Source: Pirellulales bacterium
GTDB lineage: Bacteria > Planctomycetota > Planctomycetia > Pirellulales > Thermoguttaceae
Assembly: GCA_030642635.1 (NCBI GenBank)
Contig: DAOWNK010000065.1
Location: 1 to 13,262, forward strand
Direction of reading: 5' to 3'
DNA: 13,262 nt
Shown here: positions 1-6,314 of the stretch, piece by piece
How the letters are laid out: each line of letters opens with the position of its first letter
Position numbering within the stretch: the stretch's first letter is position 1
Notes under the pieces: model-generated
What the model was told of the DNA's origin: nothing
What the model saw: only the letters and a program-made list of their open reading frames with translations
The model's database searches: none
Program-made: the position numbers and the translations under genes

Positions 1-220
1 CGGGCTCGTGTCGGTCCTTGTGGGTGCTGTTGCGTATCGGTGTTGGTTGAGTTCGCGGCGGCGGAGTTGGCGGTTTCTTAGTAGCGTCCGCTGTCGACTT
101 CGCCGGTTGCGCAGCTATTGCGACAAATCGAACGAGTTTCTGGCACTTGGGACATTTCATGTCGTGAGCGACGTGCGATTCATTGCCACGCGCGACTGCA
201 CCGCAATTGGGGCACTTCAT
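1..220 (-). CDS. Zinc-ribbon protein, C-terminus beyond the window
   Basis: An open frame starts at the ATG at 220-218 and continues leftwards through the window edge without a stop, so only the first 73 codons are visible. The N-terminus has two CxxC knuckles (C3/C6 and C23/C26), the pattern of a small zinc ribbon like those at the front of many planctomycete membrane or regulatory proteins. After the ribbon comes a Pro/Thr/Lys-rich linker (PPTPPPRTQPTP), suggesting that a second domain follows outside the window. A TATAAT box at 276-271, inside a dispersed repeat, lies about 50 bases upstream; no strong Shine-Dalgarno sequence is seen. It resembles in layout the zinc-ribbon/linker start of the gene at 3364. 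The function of the missing part is unknown. Confidence 0.7.
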   Translation of the reverse strand, partial: MKCPNCGAVARGNESHVAHDMKCPKCQKLVRFVAIAAQPAKSTADATKKPPTPPPRTQPTPIRNSTHKDRHEP

Positions 221-260
221 TCGGATTGACGAGGGTGGCGGCATGAATCACCTTTTGCTG

Positions 261-414
261 CCTAACGTTAATTATACAGTTCTGTGCAAGAAACCAAACA
301 ACGCTGATTTGCAACAATAAGACACCTGCGATCCATTCGCGAAACCGTGCGTAAGCCTCGGATAAGGATACTGTATAATATTCTACCCCGAACGGCAGTC
401 GCCGGCAAGCGGCT
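261..414 (-). repeat. Dispersed intergenic repeat, copy 1 (upstream of zinc-ribbon gene)
   Basis: This segment is a longer, diverged copy of 1122-1216 in the same orientation. At one end, 37 bases (378-414) match 1180-1216 at 34 positions. At the other end, the block around ATTATACAGTTC (271-282) is shared. The middle differs: copy 1 is about 60 bases longer. Read on the minus strand it ends in ACTGTATAAT, a good -10 box (276-271) about 50 bases before the start codon at 220. Short minus-strand frames across it have no recognisable protein features. It may be a mobile or duplicated promoter segment. Confidence 0.7.
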
Positions 415-584
415 CTCACTTGACCTCCTGCCGGCAGTTTGGCAGTCAGCCAAGTTGAACTTTCAGCCTTTTGTCAAGTGCAATCGCAACGCTCTCCAAT
501 GACGATCCACCATCTCTTTCTCAATCTGGTGAGCAATGGCACACTAACTAGGTGTCCGCGATCCGTGGAGAAGGTCACTACTGG
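415..584. other. Intergenic stretch without recognised gene
   Basis: This is the rest of the gene-free region 221-584 outside the repeat copy. It lies downstream of the channel gene on the minus strand. I see no credible reading frame, RNA gene or strong hairpin in it. A TTGACA hexamer exists on the minus strand (about 478-473) but no matching -10 box at normal spacing. Confidence 0.5.
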
Positions 585-1085
585 CTAATGAAGGACAGTG
601 ATTGGATCGGTAAATAATTTTGAATTCGGAATCAGTATCTTATTGCCATCGGTATCAAGTTCCGTATATCGCAGGTCGACGGACATAACAATACCCTCGT
701 AACCCGATATCTTTACGCGGTTGCCTATCTCGAACGGTCGATATAGTAATATGAGGACGCCGGAAAGAAGATTGGAAATAGTATCTTTCAGAGCGAAACC
801 AATTGCGAAACCAGTCAACCCCAGACCGGCCACAAGCGCGGATACATTGACACCTAAAGTTCCCAGAGCAGTAACAATACCGAAGATAATAAGTGTAATG
901 CTGCTTGTACGAGCAAGTAGCGAAGTGAGATTTCCATCAAGTTTCAGTCGCTCGGCATTGTTAGTGATTATTCTCTTTATTATTTTCGCAAGGATAAAGA
1001 AAACAAGGAAAACTACTATACTGCCGCCCATTCTCGGCGCCCAGAGAATAGTTTGCTCAATCAGAATTTGCATGATATTTCCCAT
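585..1085 (-). CDS. Small mechanosensitive ion channel, MscS family
   Basis: The 166-residue product is an inner-membrane channel of the MscS type, which opens under membrane tension to release solutes. Two hydrophobic helices (about 20-38 and 57-85) precede the family core: the glycine/alanine-rich pore helix VAGLGLTGFAIGFALKD (about 88-105), followed by NLLSGVLILLYRPFEIGNRV and the start of the beta domain (VKISGYEGIV...DTDGNKILIPNS). The protein stops right after the beta domain, so it lacks the C-terminal alpha/beta vestibule of E. coli MscS (286 aa). Very short versions are known in the family, so it may still be functional. The start is supported by AGAGGA nine bases before the ATG. The gene is markedly AT-rich (961-1020 has 15 G/C of 60) compared with GC-rich neighbours, and lies between two direct repeat copies, which suggests acquisition by transfer. 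Confidence 0.88.
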   Translation of the reverse strand: MGNIMQILIEQTILWAPRMGGSIVVFLVFFILAKIIKRIITNNAERLKLDGNLTSLLARTSSITLIIFGIVTALGTLGVNVSALVAGLGLTGFAIGFALKDTISNLLSGVLILLYRPFEIGNRVKISGYEGIVMSVDLRYTELDTDGNKILIPNSKLFTDPITVLH

Positions 1086-1121
1086 AAATTAATATCCTCT
1101 GGTTTTAACTCGCCAAAAATA

Positions 1122-1216
1122 GCTGACATTGATTATACAGTTCCGTATAAGCCTCCGCATTCACGTGCTTGGCAGCCCGATATTCTACCTCGAACAGCAG
1201 TCGGCGGCAAGCGGCT
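1122..1216 (-). repeat. Dispersed intergenic repeat, copy 2 (between dinG and mscS genes)
   Basis: This is the shorter copy of the repeat at 261-414, same orientation. Its outer end runs into the stop codon of the helicase gene (1217-1215). Its inner end carries a TATAAT box on the minus strand (1137-1132), 46 bases upstream of the mscS-like start codon. The shared 37-base block is 1180-1216. Confidence 0.7.
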
Positions 1217-3200
1217 ATTCCTCTACACGACGACACTCCGGCAGCGACGACAAGAATAGCCGGCCGTAAGATTTCGTGCGCACGCGCGGGTCGAGTATCA
1301 CCACCATGCCCGTGTCGCGCTTCGTGCGTATCAGCCGGCCGAAGCCCTGCTTGAGTTTCAATATCGCCTCGGGCAGTTGATACTCTCGAAAGGGGTTGCC
1401 GCCGGCCGCCGGGATCGCTGCGAGCCGGGCCTCCAGCAGCGGCCGGTCGGGCACGCTGAACGGAAGCCGCGTGATTATCACGTTCTGCAGCGCGTCGCCC
1501 GGCACGTCTACGCCTTGCCAGAAACTATCGGTGCCGAACAGCACGCTGCGAGGGTTCGACTTGAACTGTTCGAGCATCCGGCTGCGCTGCACGCCGTCGG
1601 CTTGAGAGTAAAGCACAAGTTTCTGCTCGGCCAGCCAGGATGCAAGTTCTGAGGCGACGCTGCGCATCATCTGGTAGCTGGTAAACAGCACGAACGCACG
1701 GCCGTCAGTCTTACTCACATACCGGCGGATCATCTCGACCACCTGCTGCTCGTATTCCACTTTCCGGCCGCCAGGGTCGGGCCTGCCGCGCGGCAGAATC
1801 AATTGCACCTGCCGGCTGTAATCGAACGGGCTGCCCAGACATAATGTCTCGGCTGGGGTCATGCCGACCCTCGACTGGAAAAAGTCGAACCGGCCGCCGG
1901 TCGCCAGCGTCGCGCTGGTGGCCACAACGGTCGGCACCTTGTCGAACAGGTGTTCCTTGAGTATCGGTCCGACGTCGATCGGCGCCGCGGCCAGGGTTAC
2001 GCGCAGATAGCGGCGGCCGAATCCGGTCTCGACCCAGTATACGGCGTCCTTGATCTGCTGGCTCAGCCACTGTTCGACCCCTTCGGCCAAGGCGTCGAGC
2101 CGGTTGGCGGCGGCCGTAAGATCCTGCCGCTGCTCGGGTTCCTTTTTGAGTTTCTCGGCGGCCTGGCGGACCATGCCGGCGAGTTTATCCAACGCCTCGC
2201 TCAGCGGGTTGGGCACGATTTGCTTCTCGCGCACCCGGCCGTTGCCCTTCGGCTGCGAGGTTGCCCACTGCTCGACGCTTCGGAAGAACGCATCCGCCCT
2301 GTCTCGACATTCGAGCACTTGCTGTTGTGCCTTGCCCAGGGCATGATGCACCAGCAGTCCGCGATTGGTTCGATCGTTGTATAGCCTGCGTAGCGTGTAA
2401 TCGACCTGTCCGCTGGTGATGTTCAGCCCCAAGTGGTCGCCGGCGACTGCTTCTAATGTGTGTGCCTCGTCGAGCACGACCACGTCGTAGTCGGGCAGGA
2501 TGCTTGCTCCATCTCGCCGCAGTGCCAGGTCGCTGAAGAACAGTGCATGGTTGACCACGAGAATTTGCGCGTTTTGTATACGTCGCCTGGCCTTGTAGTA
2601 GAAGCACGTGCCGTAGCTGGGGCACTTTCGGCCCATGCAGTTGCCCTGGTCGCTTGAGACCTCGTCCCAGACGGCCGGCCGGGGTTTGTAATCCAGCTCG
2701 GCCAGCGAGCCGTCGGCGGTCGTCTTTGCCCATGCTTCAATCTGTTTCAGTTCGTCGAACTCCGCCTCGTTGCTAAACAGATTGACGGACTTTGCCTGCG
2801 CGGCGCCAAGCCGGCGTCGGCTTAGATAATTGCGACGCCCCTTGACCAGCACGGCGGTAAACTCCAGCGGTATCACGCTGTTGAGCAATGGGATGTCCTT
2901 ACCGATCAACTGCTCCTGTAGGCTGATGGTATGCGTGGAGACGATAATATGTTGCTTGGATTTTTTACCGTCCTTCGGCGAGTTTTTGTCGGTCTTAGCG
3001 GCGGCGGCAAGAATTGCCGGCACCAGGTACGCAAAGCTCTTGCCCACACCAGTGCCGGCCTCGACGACCAGGTGCCGTTTGTTTCGTATCGCGGCGGTCA
3101 CCGCCTCGGCCATGGCGAGTTGTTCGGTGCGGTGTTCGTAATTTTCCAGTCGCCCGGCAATTCGACCGCCGGGGCCGAGTATTTTAGCGGTTGTGAGCAT
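1215..3200 (-). CDS. dinG: ATP-dependent DNA helicase, DinG/XPD type (superfamily 2)
   Basis: The 661-residue protein is a DinG-like helicase, a 5'-to-3' family acting on replication or repair intermediates. Visible motifs: Walker A EAGTGVGKS (47-55), motif Ia around VSTHTISLQEQL (88-98), DEAH box (244-247), motif III SATLA, and C-terminal motifs including FWQGVDVPG and QGFGRLIR (618-625). In the Fe-S region, cysteines 188, 193 and 199 show the C-x4-C-x5-C spacing known from DinG. The usual first ligand in the NYLC motif is instead serine (S127, codon AGC), so the four-cysteine cluster looks incomplete. There is no N-terminal exonuclease domain, unlike the longer Gram-positive forms. No strong ribosome site precedes the ATG at 3200. 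The 3' end touches repeat copy 2, and a hairpin (3233-3261) lies just upstream of the start. Confidence 0.93.
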   Translation of the reverse strand: MLTTAKILGPGGRIAGRLENYEHRTEQLAMAEAVTAAIRNKRHLVVEAGTGVGKSFAYLVPAILAAAAKTDKNSPKDGKKSKQHIIVSTHTISLQEQLIGKDIPLLNSVIPLEFTAVLVKGRRNYLSRRRLGAAQAKSVNLFSNEAEFDELKQIEAWAKTTADGSLAELDYKPRPAVWDEVSSDQGNCMGRKCPSYGTCFYYKARRRIQNAQILVVNHALFFSDLALRRDGASILPDYDVVVLDEAHTLEAVAGDHLGLNITSGQVDYTLRRLYNDRTNRGLLVHHALGKAQQQVLECRDRADAFFRSVEQWATSQPKGNGRVREKQIVPNPLSEALDKLAGMVRQAAEKLKKEPEQRQDLTAAANRLDALAEGVEQWLSQQIKDAVYWVETGFGRRYLRVTLAAAPIDVGPILKEHLFDKVPTVVATSATLATGGRFDFFQSRVGMTPAETLCLGSPFDYSRQVQLILPRGRPDPGGRKVEYEQQVVEMIRRYVSKTDGRAFVLFTSYQMMRSVASELASWLAEQKLVLYSQADGVQRSRMLEQFKSNPRSVLFGTDSFWQGVDVPGDALQNVIITRLPFSVPDRPLLEARLAAIPAAGGNPFREYQLPEAILKLKQGFGRLIRTKRDTGMVVILDPRVRTKSYGRLFLSSLPECRRVEE

Positions 3201-3232
3201 AGCCGTAGCGTAACAGGTTGCCGGCGATTTCC

Positions 3233-3261
3233 AAGCCCACGGGTTGCAACCCCGTGGGCTT
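3233..3261. terminator. Perfect 11-bp hairpin between divergent genes
   Basis: The arms AAGCCCACGGG (3233-3243) and CCCGTGGGCTT (3251-3261) pair perfectly around TTGCAAC. It lies between the divergent helicase and zinc-ribbon membrane protein genes, so it does not end either one. It is more likely a dispersed palindromic element or a leader structure of the helicase transcript than a true terminator. Confidence 0.55.
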
Positions 3262-3268
3262 AATTGTA

Positions 3269-3298
3269 TTGCACCCGAATCGCCGATTCTGTTATATT
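3269..3298 (+). promoter_or_regulatory. Sigma-70-type promoter for the 3364 operon
   Basis: TTGCAC (3269-3274) and TATATT (3293-3298) are separated by 18 bases, a good housekeeping promoter pair. It is followed by a leader of about 60 bases containing a palindromic repeat (3308-3333) before the gene at 3364. Confidence 0.6.
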
Positions 3299-3307
3299 AA
3301 CGCTCAA

Positions 3308-3333
3308 CGTTTAGCCGCCGCGTCTACGCGGCG
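3308..3333 (+). repeat. CGTTTAGC-type palindromic repeat, copy A
   Basis: It starts with CGTTTAGC and continues into a GC-rich hairpin (arms CGCCGCG and CGCGGCG around TCTA). Related copies are at 10192-10217 (+), 5580-5603 (-) and 11521-11547 (-). This copy lies in the 5' leader of the gene at 3364, 30 bases before its start. Confidence 0.6.
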
Positions 3334-3363
3334 TGTGGCACACACTTACAAGCGAGGAGTACC

Positions 3364-4260
3364 ATGCCGATCGAATTTCGCTGTACACAGTGCAACAAGT
3401 TATTGCGAACCCCTGACGACACGGCCGGTAAGCAGGCAAAATGCCCGGAGTGCGGTGCGTTGATGACCGTTCCGGCAATACCGGCCGGTGCCGCCGTCGC
3501 AGCAATCCCGCCGGCCCAGCCGCCGCCACCGCCGGACGAATACGTCGCCGCGGCAGATCAGCCGCCCACGCCGCCCGGCGAGTTGGGGCACAATCTGATC
3601 GACTTTGCCGACATATTTGCCCGGACCTGGACAATTTTCAAAGGCCAATGGGGCATGTGCATCGCAGCATGGCTGCTGGTCGCCGTGCTTAGTTTCGTAG
3701 TTGCCTCCACACTTAATTTCGGCGTGGAGCTTATCGGCATGAAACTCGACAACGAACTACTTGGTGCAGGGTTGTCGTTCCTTGGAAGCATTGCCGGAAT
3801 GTTATTTTCGTCATGGCTGGGTATCGGAATGTATATTTTTTTTCTGAAGATTGCCAGGGGACAGAATCCAACAATCGGTGATATCTTCACCGGCGGGCCG
3901 TATTTCCTGACCTACATCCTGGCCATGATACTCTTCATACTGATGTTTTACTTCGGGCTGGTGTTGTGCATCGTGCCGGGAATTATCGTATCGCTGATGT
4001 TCTCGCAGTTCTACTTCCTGATCATCGACCGCAACGCCGGCGTGATCGATTCGCTCAGTCTGTCGAAGGACCTGATGGCCGGCAACAAGCTCATGCTGTT
4101 TGCAATCTACCTGGTCGGAGGGCTTGTGGGAATGGTACTGGTGTTGATTACATGCGGGCTGGGGCTGTTCGTGGTGGGGCCGTACCTTGCACTGATGCCG
4201 ATCGTCATCTACCTGACCATCACCGGCCAGCCGATGGTCGAACAAATTAGTTCGCAGTAA
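3364..4260 (+). CDS. Zinc-ribbon multi-pass membrane protein
   Basis: The 298-residue protein has an N-terminal zinc ribbon with C7/C10 and C27/C30, a Pro/Ala-rich linker (about 38-72), then a membrane domain with hydrophobic segments near 98-125, 133-162, 178-222 and 242-287. The later part, with a turn FSQFYFLIIDRNAGVIDSLSLSKDLM (about 213-238), resembles membrane proteins of the glycerophosphodiesterase-membrane-domain/YciC/DUF975 kind, which have no settled function. The start is supported by GAGGAG four bases before the ATG and a promoter at 3269-3298. The DUF2752 gene follows after 22 bases, so the two probably form an operon. What the ribbon binds is unknown. Confidence 0.85.
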   Translation: MPIEFRCTQCNKLLRTPDDTAGKQAKCPECGALMTVPAIPAGAAVAAIPPAQPPPPPDEYVAAADQPPTPPGELGHNLIDFADIFARTWTIFKGQWGMCIAAWLLVAVLSFVVASTLNFGVELIGMKLDNELLGAGLSFLGSIAGMLFSSWLGIGMYIFFLKIARGQNPTIGDIFTGGPYFLTYILAMILFILMFYFGLVLCIVPGIIVSLMFSQFYFLIIDRNAGVIDSLSLSKDLMAGNKLMLFAIYLVGGLVGMVLVLITCGLGLFVVGPYLALMPIVIYLTITGQPMVEQISSQ

Positions 4261-4282
4261 ACGGGTGTAATAAGGAAACAAC

Positions 4283-4657
4283 GTGGAACGCCGTGCCGCA
4301 CAGCAGTTAGTCATTATCGGCACGCTGCTCGGCACGGTGCTGGTGCTGCTGTGGTGGATCGACCCGCAAGAAGTCGGCTTGTCACTGTGCCTGTTCCGCC
4401 GCTGGACTGGGTTGCAGTGTCCGTGCTGCGGTGCGACACGTGCGACACATGAACTACTGCACGGCCGGCTGATTGCAGCGACCCGCTACAACGCCCTTTG
4501 GATACTTTTGCTGCCGGTGCTGATCTACGCGGGCGCCTCGCACGTGCGGCTGATCCTCTCCAGCCGGCCGCTGCCGGGCGATCTGAGCAGACGGCGATGG
4601 TTCTATGCGGCGATTGTCGTGTTAGCGATAGTGTTTTGGGTGTTGCGGAACTCATAG
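4283..4657 (+). CDS. DUF2752 domain membrane protein
   Basis: The 124-residue protein has three hydrophobic segments (about 9-27, 70-88 and 103-120) and the DUF2752 signature between the first two: C-P-C-C-G-A-T-R-A-T-H-E-L-L-H-G (about 46-61), followed by AA...N-A-L (64-72). Members are small membrane proteins of unknown role, often next to other membrane proteins. The start is GTG at 4283 with AAGGAA as ribosome site. It follows the zinc-ribbon membrane gene closely and is probably co-transcribed. Its stop codon (4655-4657) shares a base with the hairpin that follows. Confidence 0.88.
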   Translation: MERRAAQQLVIIGTLLGTVLVLLWWIDPQEVGLSLCLFRRWTGLQCPCCGATRATHELLHGRLIAATRYNALWILLLPVLIYAGASHVRLILSSRPLPGDLSRRRWFYAAIVVLAIVFWVLRNS

Positions 4658-4709
4658 CCGCTTACGGCTTAGCAACGCATATACCGTGTACTGCTAAGCC
4701 GCAAGCGGC
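4657..4709. terminator. Long hairpin between convergent genes
   Basis: The arms 4657-4674 and 4692-4709 pair over 18 positions with one mismatch around a 17-base loop. In the minus-strand transcript the mismatch becomes a G-U pair, so it fits a terminator for thiG slightly better than one for the DUF2752 gene. The left arm begins with the GCCGCTT-CGGCTT motif also found at 9509 and 10934. Confidence 0.65.
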
Positions 4710-4715
4710 GGTTCC

Positions 4716-5531
4716 CTAAATCGGGCTGCTGGCCGTGGCGTAGAGTTTTTTTGGTATCCGGCCGGCATGGAACGCCAACCGGCCCGACTCGACCGCCAGG
4801 CGCATTGCCCGGGCCATGGCGACTTGGTCCTTCGCATGGGCCACCCCGGTGTTAAGCAGCACGCCGTCGGCGCCCAGTTCCATGGCTACGGTAACGTCGC
4901 TGGCCGTGCCCACGCCCGCGTCTACGATGACCGGGTAGTCCGGGTCGCCGTCTTTTAGATATTCCAGGCAGATGCGTATTGCGTTGGGGTTGAGCACGCC
5001 TTGGCCGGAACCGATCGGGCTGCCGGCCGGCATTACGCTGGTCGCCCCGGCCTGTTTCAACCGGCTGGCGGCCATCGGATCGTCGCTGGTGTAGACCAGC
5101 ACCTGAAACCCCTCGGCGACGAGTTTTTCGGTTGCATCGAGGCTGGCGACCGGGTCGGGCAGCAGCGTTTTCTTATCGCCGAGCACCTCCAGCTTGACCC
5201 AATCGGCCCCGGGGTTGTTCATTTGCGAGAGGATTTCGCGCCCCAGGCGCGCCACACGCATGGCGTCCTCGGCGGTGAAGCAGCCGGCCGTGTTCGGCAG
5301 TATCGTGTATCGGTCGGTGTCGATAAAATCGAGCAGGTTTTTGCCTTCAGCGTCGATGAGCCGTTCCCTGCGTACCGCCACGGTGATGCACTCGGTGCCG
5401 GAGACGTCCAACGCCTTGCGCATCACGTCGTAATCGGCGTACTTGCCCGTGCCGACGATCAATCGGCTGTTAAAGGTATGCGAGCCGATTTTAAGCGGCT
5501 CGGCGGTTGTAGTGAGCGTAGAATCTGACAT
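4716..5531 (-). CDS. thiG: Thiazole synthase ThiG
   Basis: ThiG makes the thiazole phosphate ring of thiamine from 1-deoxy-D-xylulose 5-phosphate, dehydroglycine and sulfur carried on the ThiS thiocarboxylate. The 271-residue protein fits the family length. Landmarks are SRLIVGTGKY near the N-terminus, WVKLEVLGD with the Schiff-base lysine at about 113, LLPDPVA, VMPAGSPIGSGQG, VIVDAGVGTASDV, and the tail ADGVLLNTGVAHAKDQVAMA. AGGAGG lies 9 bases before the ATG at 5531; a TTG directly before it is an alternative start. Only a fragment of thiS precedes it. No riboswitch of the TPP type is visible in the leader, and no other thiamine genes are in the window. Confidence 0.95.
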   Translation of the reverse strand: MSDSTLTTTAEPLKIGSHTFNSRLIVGTGKYADYDVMRKALDVSGTECITVAVRRERLIDAEGKNLLDFIDTDRYTILPNTAGCFTAEDAMRVARLGREILSQMNNPGADWVKLEVLGDKKTLLPDPVASLDATEKLVAEGFQVLVYTSDDPMAASRLKQAGATSVMPAGSPIGSGQGVLNPNAIRICLEYLKDGDPDYPVIVDAGVGTASDVTVAMELGADGVLLNTGVAHAKDQVAMARAMRLAVESGRLAFHAGRIPKKLYATASSPI

Positions 5532-5536
5532 CAATG

Positions 5537-5578
5537 TTAACCTCCTCCTACAAGTGTGACGATTTCCATTTGTTTTAG
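5537..5578 (-). pseudogene. thiS: Remnant of thiS (C-terminal codons only)
   Basis: Read on the minus strand, the 13 codons before the stop at 5539-5537 give LKQMEIVTLVGGG. A tail of the form VEVVTLVGGG, ending in the obligatory Gly-Gly, is the usual ThiS C-terminus, and thiS normally sits directly before thiG, as here. Upstream in frame there are only five more codons before a TAG (5596-5594), and these come from a palindromic repeat (5580-5603). The remaining roughly 50 N-terminal residues are absent in all frames: the sequence beyond is the end of the neighbouring gene. So thiS is truncated rather than just frameshifted. An intact copy may exist elsewhere. Confidence 0.75.
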
Positions 5579-5579
5579 T

Positions 5580-5603
5580 CGCCGTACCGGCAACTGCTAA
5601 ACG
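5580..5603 (-). repeat. CGTTTAGC-type palindromic repeat, copy C, at the thiS break
   Basis: On the minus strand it reads CGTTTAGCAGTTGCCGGTAC and then GGCG, sharing the CGTTTAGC start and CCGGTACGGCG end with copy D at 11521-11547. It sits exactly where the thiS remnant loses similarity to ThiS, 49 bases upstream of the thiG ATG. Confidence 0.6.
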
Positions 5604-5609
5604 ATTGTA

Positions 5610-6155
5610 CTACCGGCCCGGAACACCTCCGCCTGGCATGGCTGGGACACGGAACCGTGTAACGGCCAGCGGCACCAGTTGCATCCTTTGAAGTTGGCCG
5701 GTGGAGTATATACCCTTCGACCATGGGATTGCATATGCCGCCACCTGCCCGGTGGTGATCTCCGCCACGTAGATGACCGCCAGGCTCGGCTGCATTCGCG
5801 CCGCACCGCGCCGGGTGTTGGCCAGCCCGGTGCACATCAAGAAGCGTGGGTTCTTTGCCGGATCGACCCCAAGGTCGTTCAACACGTTGTAGGTGTAAAA
5901 GGCGGTGAATTTGTTTCCCTGCTTTCCCAACACGACTGCACGCAGGTCGCCGGTGAGAAAATCGAGAAAGTAAACCGCTTCGACATCCTCATCGACCGGG
6001 CCGGTGGCCATGGCGAAGGTCTCGTAGCGGTCGGTCGCAACGGCATGCACTGGTTGTTCCGGCCATAGACCAACCGCGATCAGGCCGACGACCAGACCGA
6101 TTCCCAGGCCGAGCGCCAACCAGACGAGCCGGCTGCGTTTGAACGTGCGAAACAT
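5610..6155 (-). CDS. Membrane-anchored planctomycete-type hypothetical protein
   Basis: The 181-residue product has a basic N-terminus (MFRTFKRSR) and one transmembrane helix (about 10-31), then an extracytoplasmic domain with ATDRYETFAMATGPVDEDVEAVYFLDFLTGDLRAVVLG (about 40-77) and IYVAEITTGQVAAYAIPW (about 128-145). I recognise the pattern from small conserved planctomycete proteins without known function; no catalytic motif is visible. The last residues (VPAMPGGGVPGR) look low-complexity. AAGGAG seven bases before the ATG supports the start. The gene may be co-transcribed with the thiS remnant and thiG, and it is divergent from the oxidoreductase gene. Confidence 0.75.
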   Translation of the reverse strand: MFRTFKRSRLVWLALGLGIGLVVGLIAVGLWPEQPVHAVATDRYETFAMATGPVDEDVEAVYFLDFLTGDLRAVVLGKQGNKFTAFYTYNVLNDLGVDPAKNPRFLMCTGLANTRRGAARMQPSLAVIYVAEITTGQVAAYAIPWSKGIYSTGQLQRMQLVPLAVTRFRVPAMPGGGVPGR

Positions 6156-6249
6156 GGTATAGTCTCCTTGTTCAAGTAAATTTACATAACATTTCGTAAC
6201 ACTTACGACATAATACCCGTTTCAGTTCGCATTTACCAGAGGTCCCCCC

Positions 6250-6278
6250 TTGCACGTGAAGTCGAATCGGTTTATAAA
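6250..6278 (+). promoter_or_regulatory. Sigma-70-type promoter of the oxidoreductase gene
   Basis: TTGCAC (6250-6255) and TATAAA (6273-6278) are exactly 17 bases apart. The start codon follows 36 bases after the -10 box, with AGGAG (6303-6307) in between. It lies in the AT-rich divergent intergenic region 6156-6314. Confidence 0.7.
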
Positions 6279-6314
6279 CTCCATTAAGCATTGTAACTTA
6301 TCAGGAGTTTCTCG

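Noticed and set aside
180..453. Overlapping minus-strand frames in the repeat copy 1 region
   Set aside because: One overlaps the zinc-ribbon gene out of frame. The corresponding frames in repeat copy 2 are not kept, so coding is unlikely.
5001..5528. Plus-strand reading frame of 175 codons opposite thiG
   Set aside because: It lies wholly antisense to a clear thiG, with no domain features and an Arg/His/Gly-rich composition typical of a shadow frame in GC-rich DNA.
5535..5640. TPP riboswitch before thiG
   Set aside because: The conserved CTGAGA and ACCTGAT-type blocks are absent and the space is taken by the thiS remnant and a repeat.
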